Positions 46,711-57,296 of a stretch of 64,000 nucleotides of DNA are shown here, one piece after another. The position numbers were made by a program, and so were the translations under genes. Under the pieces are notes generated by a model that did not search any database, was not told where the DNA came from, and saw only the letters and a list, made by a program, of their open reading frames with translations. Origin of the DNA: Diplocarpon mali (lineage: Eukaryota; Ascomycota; Leotiomycetes; Helotiales; Drepanopezizaceae); NCBI GenBank assembly GCA_024741835.1, contig JAENRP010000247.1, forward strand, positions 1 through 64,000, given 5' to 3'. Within the stretch, counting starts at the first letter, position 1; every line of letters begins with the position of its first letter.

Positions 46711-47718
46711 CAGGAGCAGGTGACCTTCGCTCCAATCTGGGGCATCGGGTGAAGAGACCGGGTGAAGGGATCTGGAGTGTTTGAAAGTCTCATTGCGAGA
46801 AAACAAGCAATACGCTGCGGTTTAGTAGAAAACCGATTTGAAAGAAAACCTGCAAAACCAAAATCAAATTCAGATAAATTACCCAGTTGGAATTCGTGAT
46901 TGCGCCGTTCAGCATCGAGCCTTTCCGCTGATCAGCTGATAAATACATCCCCGAGTTCCCGCCCATCAGCAGATGATCAAATACGGAGTAATGCAAAAAT
47001 GACGAGTTTCCGAGGTGATGGAGAATATTTCATAACCTGTTGAGATAATACTCGCCACCCAGCTTCGATGACACAGGACTGCTGCATCATGAATGTCAGC
47101 CCCTGTTTACATGATTGATGTTATATGTATTCTTTTAGGTACCCCATAATGTAAATTCAAATTTGACTCAAGTGTACCGGGAGTCAGCTGTCTCTTCAGT
47201 TGGGAGATCCGCAGTACACAGATCCGACGTATCCTTGCGCGGGCCGGTGAGCACTTTCCAAAGGGTGGTGATGTTTACCGTCTTCGCTAGACCCCCTCGA
47301 ATACTCTCGAGGCTCAAGCAGGCCTTGCTACGAGGTGAGTAGACGCTGATTGTCTGGGTATAGTTCCTGGACGTCTTTATCAAAACTTTCGTTTGACATG
47401 ATGTCGAAACAAGATTTGGGGAAGTGTCTGACATCGTAGGAATTAAGTGGGAAGTTTGCAGGGCAGAAGTGATTAGGAGAAGTTGCAACTGGATCGTTCA
47501 AAGTAGAGAAACTCAACAAGGAGATATCATGACTCCAGGGCTCTTGTAGCGAGTATGGTTTGCTTGGAGGTCCTCTGATGCCCTACACTTGGCCACAAAA
47601 CCGAAACAAAATTCTGACTTTGGGATCACTTGATGAAGCGTGAGCGAAGCAAGACTTACCACGCCCATCCATCTCGCTGAATATAAAAACATAGTCTCTG
47701 CCTCATGGCACCAATGGT
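46711..47718. other. Convergent intergenic region
   Basis: Lies between the 3' ends of the fusion gene and the membrane-protein gene. Minus-strand frames at 47168-47519 have no recognisable domain. Nothing else supported. Confidence 0.5.
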
Positions 47719-48997
47719 CTAGCTATCGCCGCCCCATCCCCAAGAGGCGTTGTGATCGGAGGCTACCCTCAAGCCCTGCCCCAAGGCTCCCATGGCTCCA
47801 TCCGCAAACGCATTAACAGTGCTAGGGAGCTCTGGCCGTTGCCTATAGGCTTCAACACTTGCATCTGCCCTCTCCGCCGCAATTCTAAACGACTCGTCCA
47901 GCACGCTATCTTTGCAGACCATCCGCGCAATCGCCGCTCTTTTGATAGCACTCTGCCAGCGGTGAAACCAATCTACTTCGGTCATTACCGTACACTTCCT
48001 CGCCACATTATCTCCGGGTGGAGAATCTGCGTATTTGTAAATGACGCTTACTGTCTCGTAGCGTGAGGTAATGAGGAACAGGAAAGGCCATGAGAATAAC
48101 CAAAGGAATGTGCAATAGAAGACCCAGCGAATCCACGTCGTTATGCGCCACTCATTGATCTTGCCTGGGCTGTATACGATTAAGGAGCTGTGCTGTGTTG
48201 GGAAACTGACAGAGAGATGGCCGCGGTAGTTTATTTCTGCAATTGCAGAGCGAAGCAGCTGTTCGAGTTTCTTGGTATCGTGGTTGATGATCTTCCGCGT
48301 CAGAGTGAAACATTTGACGCCTGATTTGTCGGCCACGTATTGATCGCACCATTTCCGTAGCTCGTCAGTTCCCTGTTCGCCATGCGATTCATCACTGACT
48401 GTAGGCTTCAAGGATACGATTCTCGTGCCTCTGTAGCCGCGCTGATTGTCTGCCAGAAGCTTGACCTCCCCGCTTCCTAGTCCGCCGAGGAGATGTGTGA
48501 GGTTGACAGAGATGTGAAAATCCTGAATCGTGTCCTTCGTCTCTTTGTTTCCGTCGAGTCGTGTCTCTTGATGGCTCCCGCTCAGCTGGACAAAGTAGGA
48601 TGGAGGATAAAGGGCTTGCTCTTTGATCATTTGGCAGAGAAGTGAAGAGTTGGTCGAGTAGTTGGGAAATCGAGTACGGTATTCTTCGCGGTTCATACCA
48701 TGGCTTGAAAACGGCAGCTCTGGTGGCGGACTGGAACTGTGGTTAGCATTGGAATGAATGAAGGGGGTAGAGACGTAACATGCTCCACGATTGGCGCGCA
48801 GCTACTGATGTTGATGCTGGACTGATGAGGGGAGTGTATGATGGAGTATCTTCGTAGGGAGGGGGATCCTCATCGGGGAAAGTAGCTTCGACCTCGTCGA
48901 GGACTGCAGAAGACCTTGATGCCGAATCTGCATAGCCTGGTTCGTCTCGGTATGAGGCTGGAGGGGCAGAATGATTAACTGCCTTGCCTGAAGCCAT
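47719..48997 (-). CDS. Conserved fungal hypothetical membrane-anchored protein
   Basis: Exons 48997-48780 and 48736-47719 (43-nt intron) give 411 aa. The N-terminal 70 residues are acidic and Pro/Ser/Tyr-rich (EVEATFPDEDPPPYEDTPSY), with PPPY a possible WW/ubiquitin-ligase adaptor motif. A folded domain follows (SYFVQLSGSH, DFHISVNLTHLL, RGTRIVSLKP, LRKWCDQYVADKSGVKCFTL). One strong membrane segment lies at about 274-297 (WVFYCTFLWLFSWPFLFLIT). A polar helical tail ends in WGWGGDS. Splicing restores SISSPPPELPFSSHGMN. The layout resembles a widespread but uncharacterised fungal family with a PY-rich N-terminus; I cannot name it further. Probably a single-pass endomembrane protein. Confidence 0.8.
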
Positions 48998-51357
48998 ATT
49001 AAGATTGAGGGACAGATAGTCGAGGGACGGGCCGGTGTGGGGTAAAAAGAAATGTAAACACTAAACGGGGGCTTCACGTGCAGGAGAAGTTATCTATCGT
49101 ATTGTTATCAGAGGCATCGTGTTTCAGCTATACCCGCTGGGACAGAGTATTTAATCGGGAAACCCTGATAATCTATTATTAGAACCACATCCATTGCGAC
49201 ACAGCTGTTTATCAGCACATCTCAAATCATCTCTACGCATCCAAACTTATGATCGCAAGATCCTGAGCGATTCGTGGTTATATAGAGACAGCAGACGCTT
49301 GCTCTAGAGTTTATTCTTCCTCCCTTGTAACAGACAAATCTCTCCCACACATGTATGAACCGCTTGAGGAATCGCTTGTTTTCTCCAAATACTCATAAAT
49401 ATGCTAATTGCATCATGCTTTTTTGTCCTTATACCTTTGACAGTCTACCAGCTACAGAGCCGAAAGCATTCGTATCTCGTAACCAGTTCCCGAAAATTCC
49501 TAACTGCAAAGTACCCCTTGTATAAGTGGATCAAGTGACAACCTGTTCTTTGGGGCTGCACACAGGTTTCAATATTTCTTACACTGCGCCCTAGATATTT
49601 GTTAGTACTGGCTGTGTTATTGAGATTAAGGCTGGATGTGTAGCTCGTTGGTTTCTACAGACAGTCCTTCCTTATGTGTAATAGCTGGTCCTCTTCTCTT
49701 TTTAGAGGTGGACTGGCTATATTACATTCCACCATATTAATGGTTCCATGAACGGGGCAAATCATCATCACCCAAACGTACCATAACGTTGTTTATCACT
49801 GGAGAGCAACAGAAAATGATGAAATTTTCTAAAAAAGCTATTTGCCTGATGCTTGACATGGGTTTTGAATCATTTTTGCAGAGTAATATTTTCTTACTAT
49901 CTTCCAAGTAGGGGCTTGCGAGTTCTAAGGTACAGTACCGGAAAGGGATTGACAAAATCGTTTAGCATTAAATCCAAGTTTGTTGTTTGGTACCAAGCTT
50001 TGAGATGTTTAATGCAAGCTTTAAAACAATGATACATGATTCGACTCAGCCTAATTGGGTTAAAAGCTTAGCAGTTTCATTTGAGATCCTAAGGTTCTCA
50101 ACGGAGCGTATTTCAAGCTATATCCTACCTACAACGCCTGACACTTGACAAGTCATCAATGTCTCGGTCCAGAGAGAAGCAACAATAATTTATTAGCCTA
50201 CTAGATATTGGTGTTGTTAAAATTGTGCTTATTAGTCTGTGGAGATGAAGAGCAGAACTGCGAGTTGTGTTTACAGCCCAAGAAACCTGGCTCAAAAACA
50301 ATGAGCTGATTTAATCGATCGACAAACTGAGACAACCACTAAGCAAGCTGTACGAAGACCGTGGGACTATTCAGAGTACTCGATTTGGCTTGTTTCAAAG
50401 TTCCTAATCCTGATTCCTTCCTTTTTGCCTTGGTACAACTTTTGCGGCTTACTTTGCATACAGTTTCTTCAAAAAGGTCAACTTTAATAAGCACGTGTAA
50501 AACATATGAAAACCATAAAAATCGGAACCTTTCCAGAGACGAGACATGCCTTAGTGCGAGCGCGCTTCCAACGGCACCATGTTAAATCAAAATGTTGGTA
50601 GGCTCCACTACATCGCATGCTAAAATTTAGGCAAATTTTGGTAAATCTGATAGGCCGCGGGGGAAAACACGTTCGTGCTAGGCGTTCCCCTCTGCATTGT
50701 AATTCTATCAATCAAGCTGCGTTGATTTGGAACTGATCGAGTTGAATCAAGTTCTCCTGTGTACAAGCCGCCCTCAGCTTTAGGAATACGCAGAAAAGGC
50801 AATGCAGTCATTCAATTTTACCTTTTGTACACAAAGTGTCACGCTCTGATACATTCTCAATTAAAGCCAATATACTGTGTACCTAGTAGACACTGTGCCT
50901 AAGAGCCGCCAAGTTCCCATGAGGTATCAGGAGTTCCAATGTGAAAAACATACCCCCAAAACCTCCGAAAGTTGAAAAAAATATTAGAAATTTATGTAAC
51001 TGGATTATAGAATAGATCTCTATTCAAGCAAGATCTATACCAACTACGTGTAGTTTTTGAATCACAAAATAATCGTACAATTTGAACGATTCCTATACTA
51101 CCTAAGATTTTGTGTGCTTCTCGAGTCAGTATACCGCTACTTTACAGTTATTAACTGAAACAAATCCCCCTCCATCCTCCAAGGTTCTATGTCAGCCGGC
51201 TCCACCGAAGACCTGTAGCCAGGAATTGAGGCCGTTATATATGTCACGGTTGGCGACCTCATCGTGGTGGTCAGTTTCCCTTACTCCTTCAAGCCACTTG
51301 GTAAACTCTCTCCCAGTTGAGCTCATCTTCAATAGAAATCTTTGTCCGTTCTTCACT
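48998..51357. other. Gene-poor, AT-leaning interval
   Basis: Divergent promoters of the membrane protein and the monooxygenase lie at the two ends. No gene is supported between them; all frames are under 80 codons until the monooxygenase leader. AT-rich but not strongly RIP-like. Confidence 0.5.
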
Positions 51358-52797
51358 ATGGATGCATCAAAAGACGACCTCGACTGGTCTTTCAGAGCCA
51401 TTCGCCCCTGGAAGATAGTCATCGTCGGCGCAGGGATTGCGGGTCTGTCTGCAGCAGTTGGACTCAAGAAAGCGGGCCATGATGTGGTGATTCTAGAGCA
51501 AGCCGGAGAAATCAGAGAAGTTGGAGCAGGCATCCAAATCGCGCCGAATGCGACACGAGTAATGCGGCGGCTCGGTTTACTCGAGGAGATTATGCTAAAA
51601 GCGAATGTGCTCGAAGAGATTTCTATCAGAAGGTGGAAAGACAACACCGAACTTGGAACAGCGCCCATGGGGCCAGTTGTGAGTTTTGATGAACCTGTGT
51701 AGTCAACTTTGAGTCGAGTTCACTGATGTTTTGCATGCCAGGTCGGGGAGAGATACCACGCTCCCATGTGCGTAATCCATCGAGGCGATCTTCAGGCGAT
51801 TCTTCTCCAGGCCGTCAAAGAACTCAATGTTCCCATCTACCTCGGTTGCAAGGTCGTAGCAGCTGACCCATCCTTCTCGGCACGAGTGCAACTTGTTTCG
51901 GGAGAGTGGTTCTCAGGAGATGTTATCATCTGCGCCGACGGTATCAAATCAGGCATTCGAAGACAGATGGCCGCCCACTTTGGCGTCAAAGACCAGTCCG
52001 CCCGAACAGGAGATGCCGCATATCGAGTCTTGATTCCTCAAGACAAGCTGAAGAACGACCCGGCGGCTCTCAAACTGCTGTCACAGAACATCGGAATCCG
52101 CTGGATGGGCTCTGGTGGGCATGTGATGGCTTACCCCATCCAGCACAACACCGTATACAACATAGTCCTCATACACCCCGAGAAGGCCATCCAAGGGGCG
52201 GAAGAGAGCTGGACCGACAAAGGAGATAAAAACGAAATGCTAGACTTATACCGCGAATGGAACGACACAGTCAGAGATCTGCTGAACCATGTGCCAGAAG
52301 GCGAGATAAAGGAATGGACACTCAACTCGCATCTTCCACTCCCCTCTTGGGCTGAGAACAGATGCGTCCTCATCGGAGATGCGTGCCATTCTATGCTTCC
52401 ATACGTCGCACAAGGTGCAGCCCAAGCTATCGAGGATGCAGGCGTGCTCACATGCGCTCTGTCCCTCATCTCCTCTCCATCTGAGATCGAGACAGCGCTC
52501 ATGATCTACGAGGCTATCCGCAAGGACCGCGCCGAGATGATCCAGAATTCGGCGGCGAGAACGAGGAAAGTTTTACACTTACCCGATGGCGAGGAACAGA
52601 GGAAAAGGGATGAGACCATAACGGCTGGCAGGAAGAAAATTGGCGCGCGCAATCCCGACTTGTGGGTTGACAGGGAGTGGCAGGACTTCATGTGGGGAGT
52701 CGATGTCATGAAGGACTGCGTGGAGGGATGGGATATGTGGGTTGCGAAGGTTTTGCGCCACGAGCCTGAGGCTCTAAGGACTGGCTTATGTAATTAG
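51358..52797 (+). CDS. FAD-dependent aromatic monooxygenase (salicylate hydroxylase-like)
   Basis: Exons 51358-51678 and 51742-52797 (63-nt intron GTGAGT..CCAG) give 458 aa. This is a class A flavoprotein monooxygenase that uses NAD(P)H and O2 to hydroxylate an aromatic substrate. The Rossmann motif is IVIVGAGIAGLSAAVGLKKA with the ribose-binding Glu in VVILEQAGEIREVGAGIQI. The NAD(P)H/FAD DG motif is VIICADGIKSGIRRQM, and the GD motif is CVLIGDACHSMLPYVAQGAA. It reads MDASKDDLDWSFRAIRPWK from the first suitable ATG. The last 14 codons (LRHEPEALRTGLCN) and the stop lie inside family A repeat sequence, so the native C-terminus was replaced or extended. There are no cluster partners nearby, so the substrate is unknown. 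Confidence 0.9.
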
Positions 52798-52885
52798 CCC
52801 CTGAAGTGGCCAAGAAGCACTCCTATAAAAGGAGCTCAGATACAGTACTATAGATGAAGTTTGAATCGCCCTAGCTTTTCCAAAG
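52753..52885 (+). repeat. LTR-like repeat, family A copy 3 (overlaps CDS end)
   Basis: Starts ttgcgccacgagcctgaggc and continues through ttatgtaattagcccctgaa, gtggccaagaagcactccta and gagctcagata. The copy at 60616-60765 is closely similar over the same length. The first 45 bases are the 3' end of the monooxygenase CDS; TAATTAG supplies its stop. Confidence 0.75.
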
Positions 52886-53004
52886 AAAATCTCTTATATA
52901 TAAAGCTGGATTAAAATATAACTACTTTATTATTTCTTTTAATTTATGAATTAAAACGTTTATGAAAAGTATATCTATCTTATTAAAATTATATCCTTTA
53001 GTAT

Positions 53005-53895
53005 CTTATATGCCATCTATTTGCTTCTAATACCGCTTTTACCTGGCTGTAGCATACTACCTGCTACTAATTAAAATATCTTATTTAATATAACTTCTTA
53101 AGCTCTTTAAATTGCTTTTTCGAAAAGTTCTTTTCCTTCTTTATTAGATCTTATCTTTAAAAGCTTTAGATATAATTTATATACCTAACTTTTAAGATGC
53201 TACTAAAGGTGTTTAATAGGATTTAAATCCGGATTTTAAGGCGGATGATCAACTACTTCTATTCCATTTTGCCTCAACTAATTGGTAACATTCTTAGTAG
53301 TATAAATAGGGGCGTTATTGTAGAGACCAGAAACGTAAGAAACTCGTGAAATAGGTCATATGATCGGCGCAGGGCCGATAGGAGGATAAATAGGATCTCA
53401 TTTTGTACTTAGATAGAACGCGCAACGCTATAGTATACGAATATACCCCTAACTTGGGAATTGTTCCCAACTCCTTATTAAGGATAGCCCAATTGTGGTG
53501 CTTCCCTCTCTTGTTCTTAGGTCTTTCCTAAGGCCTACTCTTGGGTGTTTCCCCTTAATTCTTTATCGTTATAAATGAGTTTATAGCCGTCGGGATAGCA
53601 AGTAGGCAATTGGTCTTTAAGAACTTCTAAATATAACTTCGCAGTATATCTATTGTTCTTAGCGTTAGGATCTCGATCTATTATGTAGTAATTTAAACGT
53701 CGAATAGCTTTATATTCGATCCAAAAGTAAGCCTAAACTATAATTGATATATCTTTGCCTTTCTTATCAGTGCTGACTATATTAGGTTGCCATTTCTTAT
53801 AAGGATATCGAAAAACCTATTCTTATATTCGGCCTTTCCCTTTTTTAATACTATACTTATCACTTTAAATAATTTTATAAAAAATACTCCAAGTC
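53005..53895 (-). mobile_element. Tc1/mariner transposase remnant (RIP-decayed, split)
   Basis: On the minus strand, 53895-53567 reads GKGRI.E.VF, YPYKKWQPNIV, NNRYTAKLYLEVLKDQLPTC, YPDGYKLIYND. 53318-53005 continues with NNAPIYTTKNVTN.LRQNGI, EVVDHPP.NPDLNPIKHL.Q, HLKS.VYKLY, GSMLQPGKSGIRSK. This is the fungal Tc1/mariner DDE core (QDNAPIHTA.., NPDLNPIEHxWxHLK). Stops replace Gln, Trp and Tyr codons, as in RIP. A family C LTR sits inside the catalytic QDNAP region. Terminal inverted repeats were not identified; the element is dead. Confidence 0.8.
53319..53566 (-). repeat. LTR-like repeat, family C copy 3, nested in mariner
   Basis: Reverse-complement copy of the 5.4/5.7-kb repeats (gggaagcaccacaattgggc, atagcgttgcgcg, ccgatcatatgacctatttc). 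The plus-strand left end is TGTAGAGACC. GTTAT occurs on both sides (53314-53318, 53568-53572), and a shorter TTAT also flanks, so the exact target duplication is ambiguous. No internal coding sequence, so it is a solo LTR. Confidence 0.75.
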
Positions 53896-54331
53896 GACCC
53901 GGAGACTCTCGATAGTCTGCATCATGGAGAATCAACATAAAGCAGGGTTGCATCCAGATCTCTCGTCAGTGTCCTGGTCCGTCCAAATTAGAGCAGCTAG
54001 TGCGAGTATACCTCACTCAAAACCTTGCTCTCTGTCAGTAAATTCCCTTAAAAGCACCTGCATTTCATGTCGCACGCCCTGATACTACTCGAACTTAGAC
54101 GTGCCGTATCCTTCCGGGGTTGTTTTCTGTCTCGAAAGAAAAGTATCCTCGCCTTTTAATGTATGCTGATTGTAAGATTCTAGAAGCTACAGGGCAAAGA
54201 GCAATAAGCAGATTTTGATTTGCTACCACTAAAACTTTTTCTTGCAGGACCATCAGGGCTATGAATTGACTAACAGTCAAGTCAATGGTCTGACCATCGG
54301 ATTGAGGCTGCGAGAAACGTGCTGAATGGCA
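53896..54331. other. Intergenic
   Basis: No feature recognised between the mariner remnant and the tentative gene to the right. Composition changes from AT-rich to ordinary at about 53900. Confidence 0.5.
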
Positions 54332-54948
54332 CTATTCGGGGACCATCGCTCTTTTCGTCCCCCGCTCTGGTTTTGGGCTTTTAGCTTTGTACGCTGGCAT
54401 AGATCGGAGTCGCCCCACGTCTACAGGAGGAAGGACATATGTCGAGGCGAGAACATACAAGCAGGAGATCGGCTCACCAAAACTTCCGGAAAAGATACTG
54501 CAAGTCGCCCAAAGCCCGAGTCACGGGAGCCAAATGAGACCCAACACAGAGGTAGATTCACCGAGTTCAAGATTAGTAGAGTTCATACGAAGCATCAATT
54601 CATCCCCCCCTGCTCAAAATCAAACCAACAGCAACCCGCCCAGCCCTCTAAACCCCCAAGACCACAGCACCGAAAAAACACAAAACACTCATCTCCCCAG
54701 GGTACTCCTCCCCCCCTTTCACCTCCTCTCTATCCTCTCTTTCTTCTCCTCCGCGCGCCGGGCTTGGGTCAAGGGTGCGGCGCTCGGAGAGGGCGGGAAG
54801 AGCTCGGCGGAGAGGTCGACGGGGCGGGAGGCCTTGGCCTTCTCAACCGGAGCCTGCTCTTGTCTGCATCGTGTGGGGGAGGGATTTTGGTGCTGGTGCT
54901 AGTGCTGGTGAGAGAGAAGTGGGCGACGGTGGTGCGAGAAAAAGGCAT
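54332..54948 (-). CDS. Tentative small four-exon hypothetical gene
   Basis: Minus-strand exons can be chained in phase: 54948-54928, 54853-54723, 54497-54478 and 54420-54332 (86 aa). The best-supported part is 54853-54723, reading PVEKAKASRPVDLSAELFPP..APLTQARRAEEKKERIER. It ends at a good donor (GTGAAAG). The later pieces give IFSGSFGDVGRLRSMPAYKA..RAMVPE and a stop. The first exon (MPFSRTT) uses a weak GTCGCC donor and is uncertain. The product is small and basic, possibly organellar; no family recognised. Opposite-strand frames here are Pro/Ser-rich shadows. Confidence 0.35.
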
Positions 54949-55602
54949 TTTAGCTTCGATTGAAACGTTTCCGTAGCGTGTGTTTGCGAGAATATGCTTG
55001 TTATGTTGCAGAAGGCGGGAGACCTGGACTGGGGATGGAAAAGGCTGGGAGGGGAGGCCGCTCTATATAACTTGTATCGTGGTGCCTACTATCATTTTGT
55101 CTGGTCCTGCTGTTGTGGTTTTACGACCTGCCAGATCTGGTGCCCTATAACCAGTGCTATCCTAGATCAAGTATTCTGCTTGAGGGTGCGATATTCCCCC
55201 ACGCTTGGCTACCATTGTAGTTGGAGTGTAACTCTCTCTTCGCTTAAAGTAAACAAACACTTTAAAAAGTGGAGACATGGGTTCAGCTAGGCTCCGAGTT
55301 GGCGATGGGCACTTCCCGGCCTTGGTATGGTTTATAGAACACTATTGCCTTACATCTACTAGCTTTGCCATGAGTTACGATTGGTGGTCTCTTGTTAAAG
55401 TGCTTTCAGAACTTATGGTGATTTTTATTATCGCAGCCAAAATGCCGAAATTAGATTTTGCAGTCACATTTCCCGACTCGCGGGGGAAGTGTACCCTTTG
55501 AACTGTTTGAGTTATTGCTAAATGCATTTTGGATATATGTTACGAATTATTAGATCATCAAATCGTTCGCTCATGTCAATATACTCTCACATCTGGCCCC
55601 AA
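54949..55602. other. Intergenic
   Basis: Promoter side of the tentative small gene and 3' flank of the next gene. Short plus-strand frames (54994-55501) show no features. Confidence 0.5.
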
Positions 55603-57296
55603 TCAACGATCCGTTTCCTTCACAGCCTCTAGGCCATTCGGCCCCTCGCTTCCATGCACCCCATCTCGATCTCGACTCGCCCTCCTCAAATTTATCCTTC
55701 CTTCAGCCTTCTCCCTGAACCCCTCTCGCAATCCTTTACTCCTCGTGTCGAGTCCGCTATTCCTCCACTCACCAATGCCCTTTTCTCTCACAGCACGCAT
55801 ACGCTCTTCCTCGGCCTGGTCGTGGGCTACATGCGCAATTTTCTCATTAACAGATCCTCTTAAAGCTTCCCCTGCGCCGTGCAGTCCCTTTAATGTTGCT
55901 GTGAAGCCTTTTCTCTCGCCGACAGTCTTTTGCTGTGGAGATGTTCCGTCAGAAACACTAGTAGTTGTGCCCAGCGCAGGATTTGCGGGCGAAAAAGCTG
56001 ATTTGTTGTCTATTACGGGTGCATTGGATGGGGACTGCTCAGTGACCGCGACTCCCGGTCGAGAGAAGTTTGGCGTTTTGGGACGGCCAGACGAACCAGC
56101 GGCCGTAATTGGGCTTACAGGGCTCAAAGGCTCATTTGGACTTCTGTTGCTAGCCGCGGAGCCACCATACCTAGTTCCAGCTGGCTGGGCTACATAGTAA
56201 CCTTGATCATGACCGTTGAAATCTCCACGCTGATTCCTGGTGACTGAAGCTGGGACTTCGGTGTAGCTTTTGTTTTGATACACCGGGCTGACATTCAGCG
56301 GTGCCACGATATCGTCTCTCGATGGCCTTCTCTGCGATCGCTCCGGCATTATTGGCGACCTCGGATCCTCTGGCACAAGCGTGGGAATAGACTCTTGCTT
56401 ATCAGTAGGCGATGTACGAAAATCAGATCTCGGCGGGATAGGTCTTCCACCAGTATTAATTGGTGAAAGAGGTGCGGCCGGCAATTCTGCCTCTAAGCGA
56501 GGGCTGCTAACACCAGAGCTCGTTTGAAAAACAGGATGTTCAGTTGGAGGAGCGTGTTGTGATTGTATTTCCCTATTTGGCTTTGGCGTAGGCTTGCGAG
56601 GGGACGACTGCATGAATGAATTTGGATTAGATGTACCAGGAGTCGGGGCAATCTGCTGGATCATAGGATTGGGTCGACCTTGAGTCTGGGGATTGGCTAT
56701 CCAGTCTGGTTGGTCGTCTGCCCTGGTGTTATTACGTGGGTTAGGAGTAGTCTGGCTCGCAAGCTGGGGAATTGGCTGTGAAATGCCTGTCTTCGTCCCA
56801 GCATTCGCGGGTAAGTTCTTATCGACTCTTGTCTCAGAGACTTCCGGAGGCGGGTCTATCGTCGGGTTGTAGGGATGGCAATAAGTTTGAGTTGTGCCGT
56901 CAGGTGCTACAGTCGTCGTTGCTGTTGAAAATTCAGCTCGCGTCTTCATTCAGGGAGCGTCTCAGGAGCCGAGTCACATACTGGTAGTCGTGGTAGTCGT
57001 AGTTGTAATGGTTGTGCTGAAAGTTCTGATTTAGTCTCTCTATGGATCCCTTTAAACCCACGGTAAACTTACCCCGGTGGCTGGGAAGGTCGCGGGGCAG
57101 GAAGCTGGCTTGCTCTCGATTCTGTCGCAGAGACGTTACTCGAGGAGTAATAAGTCGAATCATGATAGCTATTGTTTTGCGAATTGTTCGTCTGCTGGGG
57201 CCGCGGCGTCTGCCCAGCTTCAGCCGGTGCGGCGTGACTCGATTGAGGATTCAGCAGATCCTGCTTCGTCTTGTCTTTGTGCTTGAAAAGTCCCAT
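55603..57296 (-). CDS. Fungal hypothetical, largely disordered Pro/Ser/Thr-rich protein
   Basis: Exons 57296-57073, 57016-56982 and 56936-55603 give 530 aa. The N-terminus MGLFKHKDKTKQDLLNPQSS is basic and has Gly2, a possible N-myristoylation context. A Gln/Asn/Ser-rich stretch follows, then a poly-Thr run encoded mainly by the 35-nt exon (TTITTTTTTTT) leading into EFSTATTTVAPDGTTQTYCH. Most of the protein is Pro/Ser/Asn-rich with many SP/TP sites (RPIPPRSDFRTSP, EPLSPVSPITAAG). The C-terminal 120 residues form a charged helical module: GERKGFTATLKGLHGAGEAL, RGSVNEKIAHVAHDQAEEER. That module looks like the conserved part of a fungal hypothetical family. No enzyme motif. It may be a cortical or membrane-associated scaffold (inference only). 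Confidence 0.72.

Noticed and set aside
51358..52797. Secondary-metabolite gene cluster around the monooxygenase and fusion enzyme
   Set aside because: No PKS, NRPS, terpene synthase, transporter or regulator nearby; neighbours are repeats and unrelated genes.
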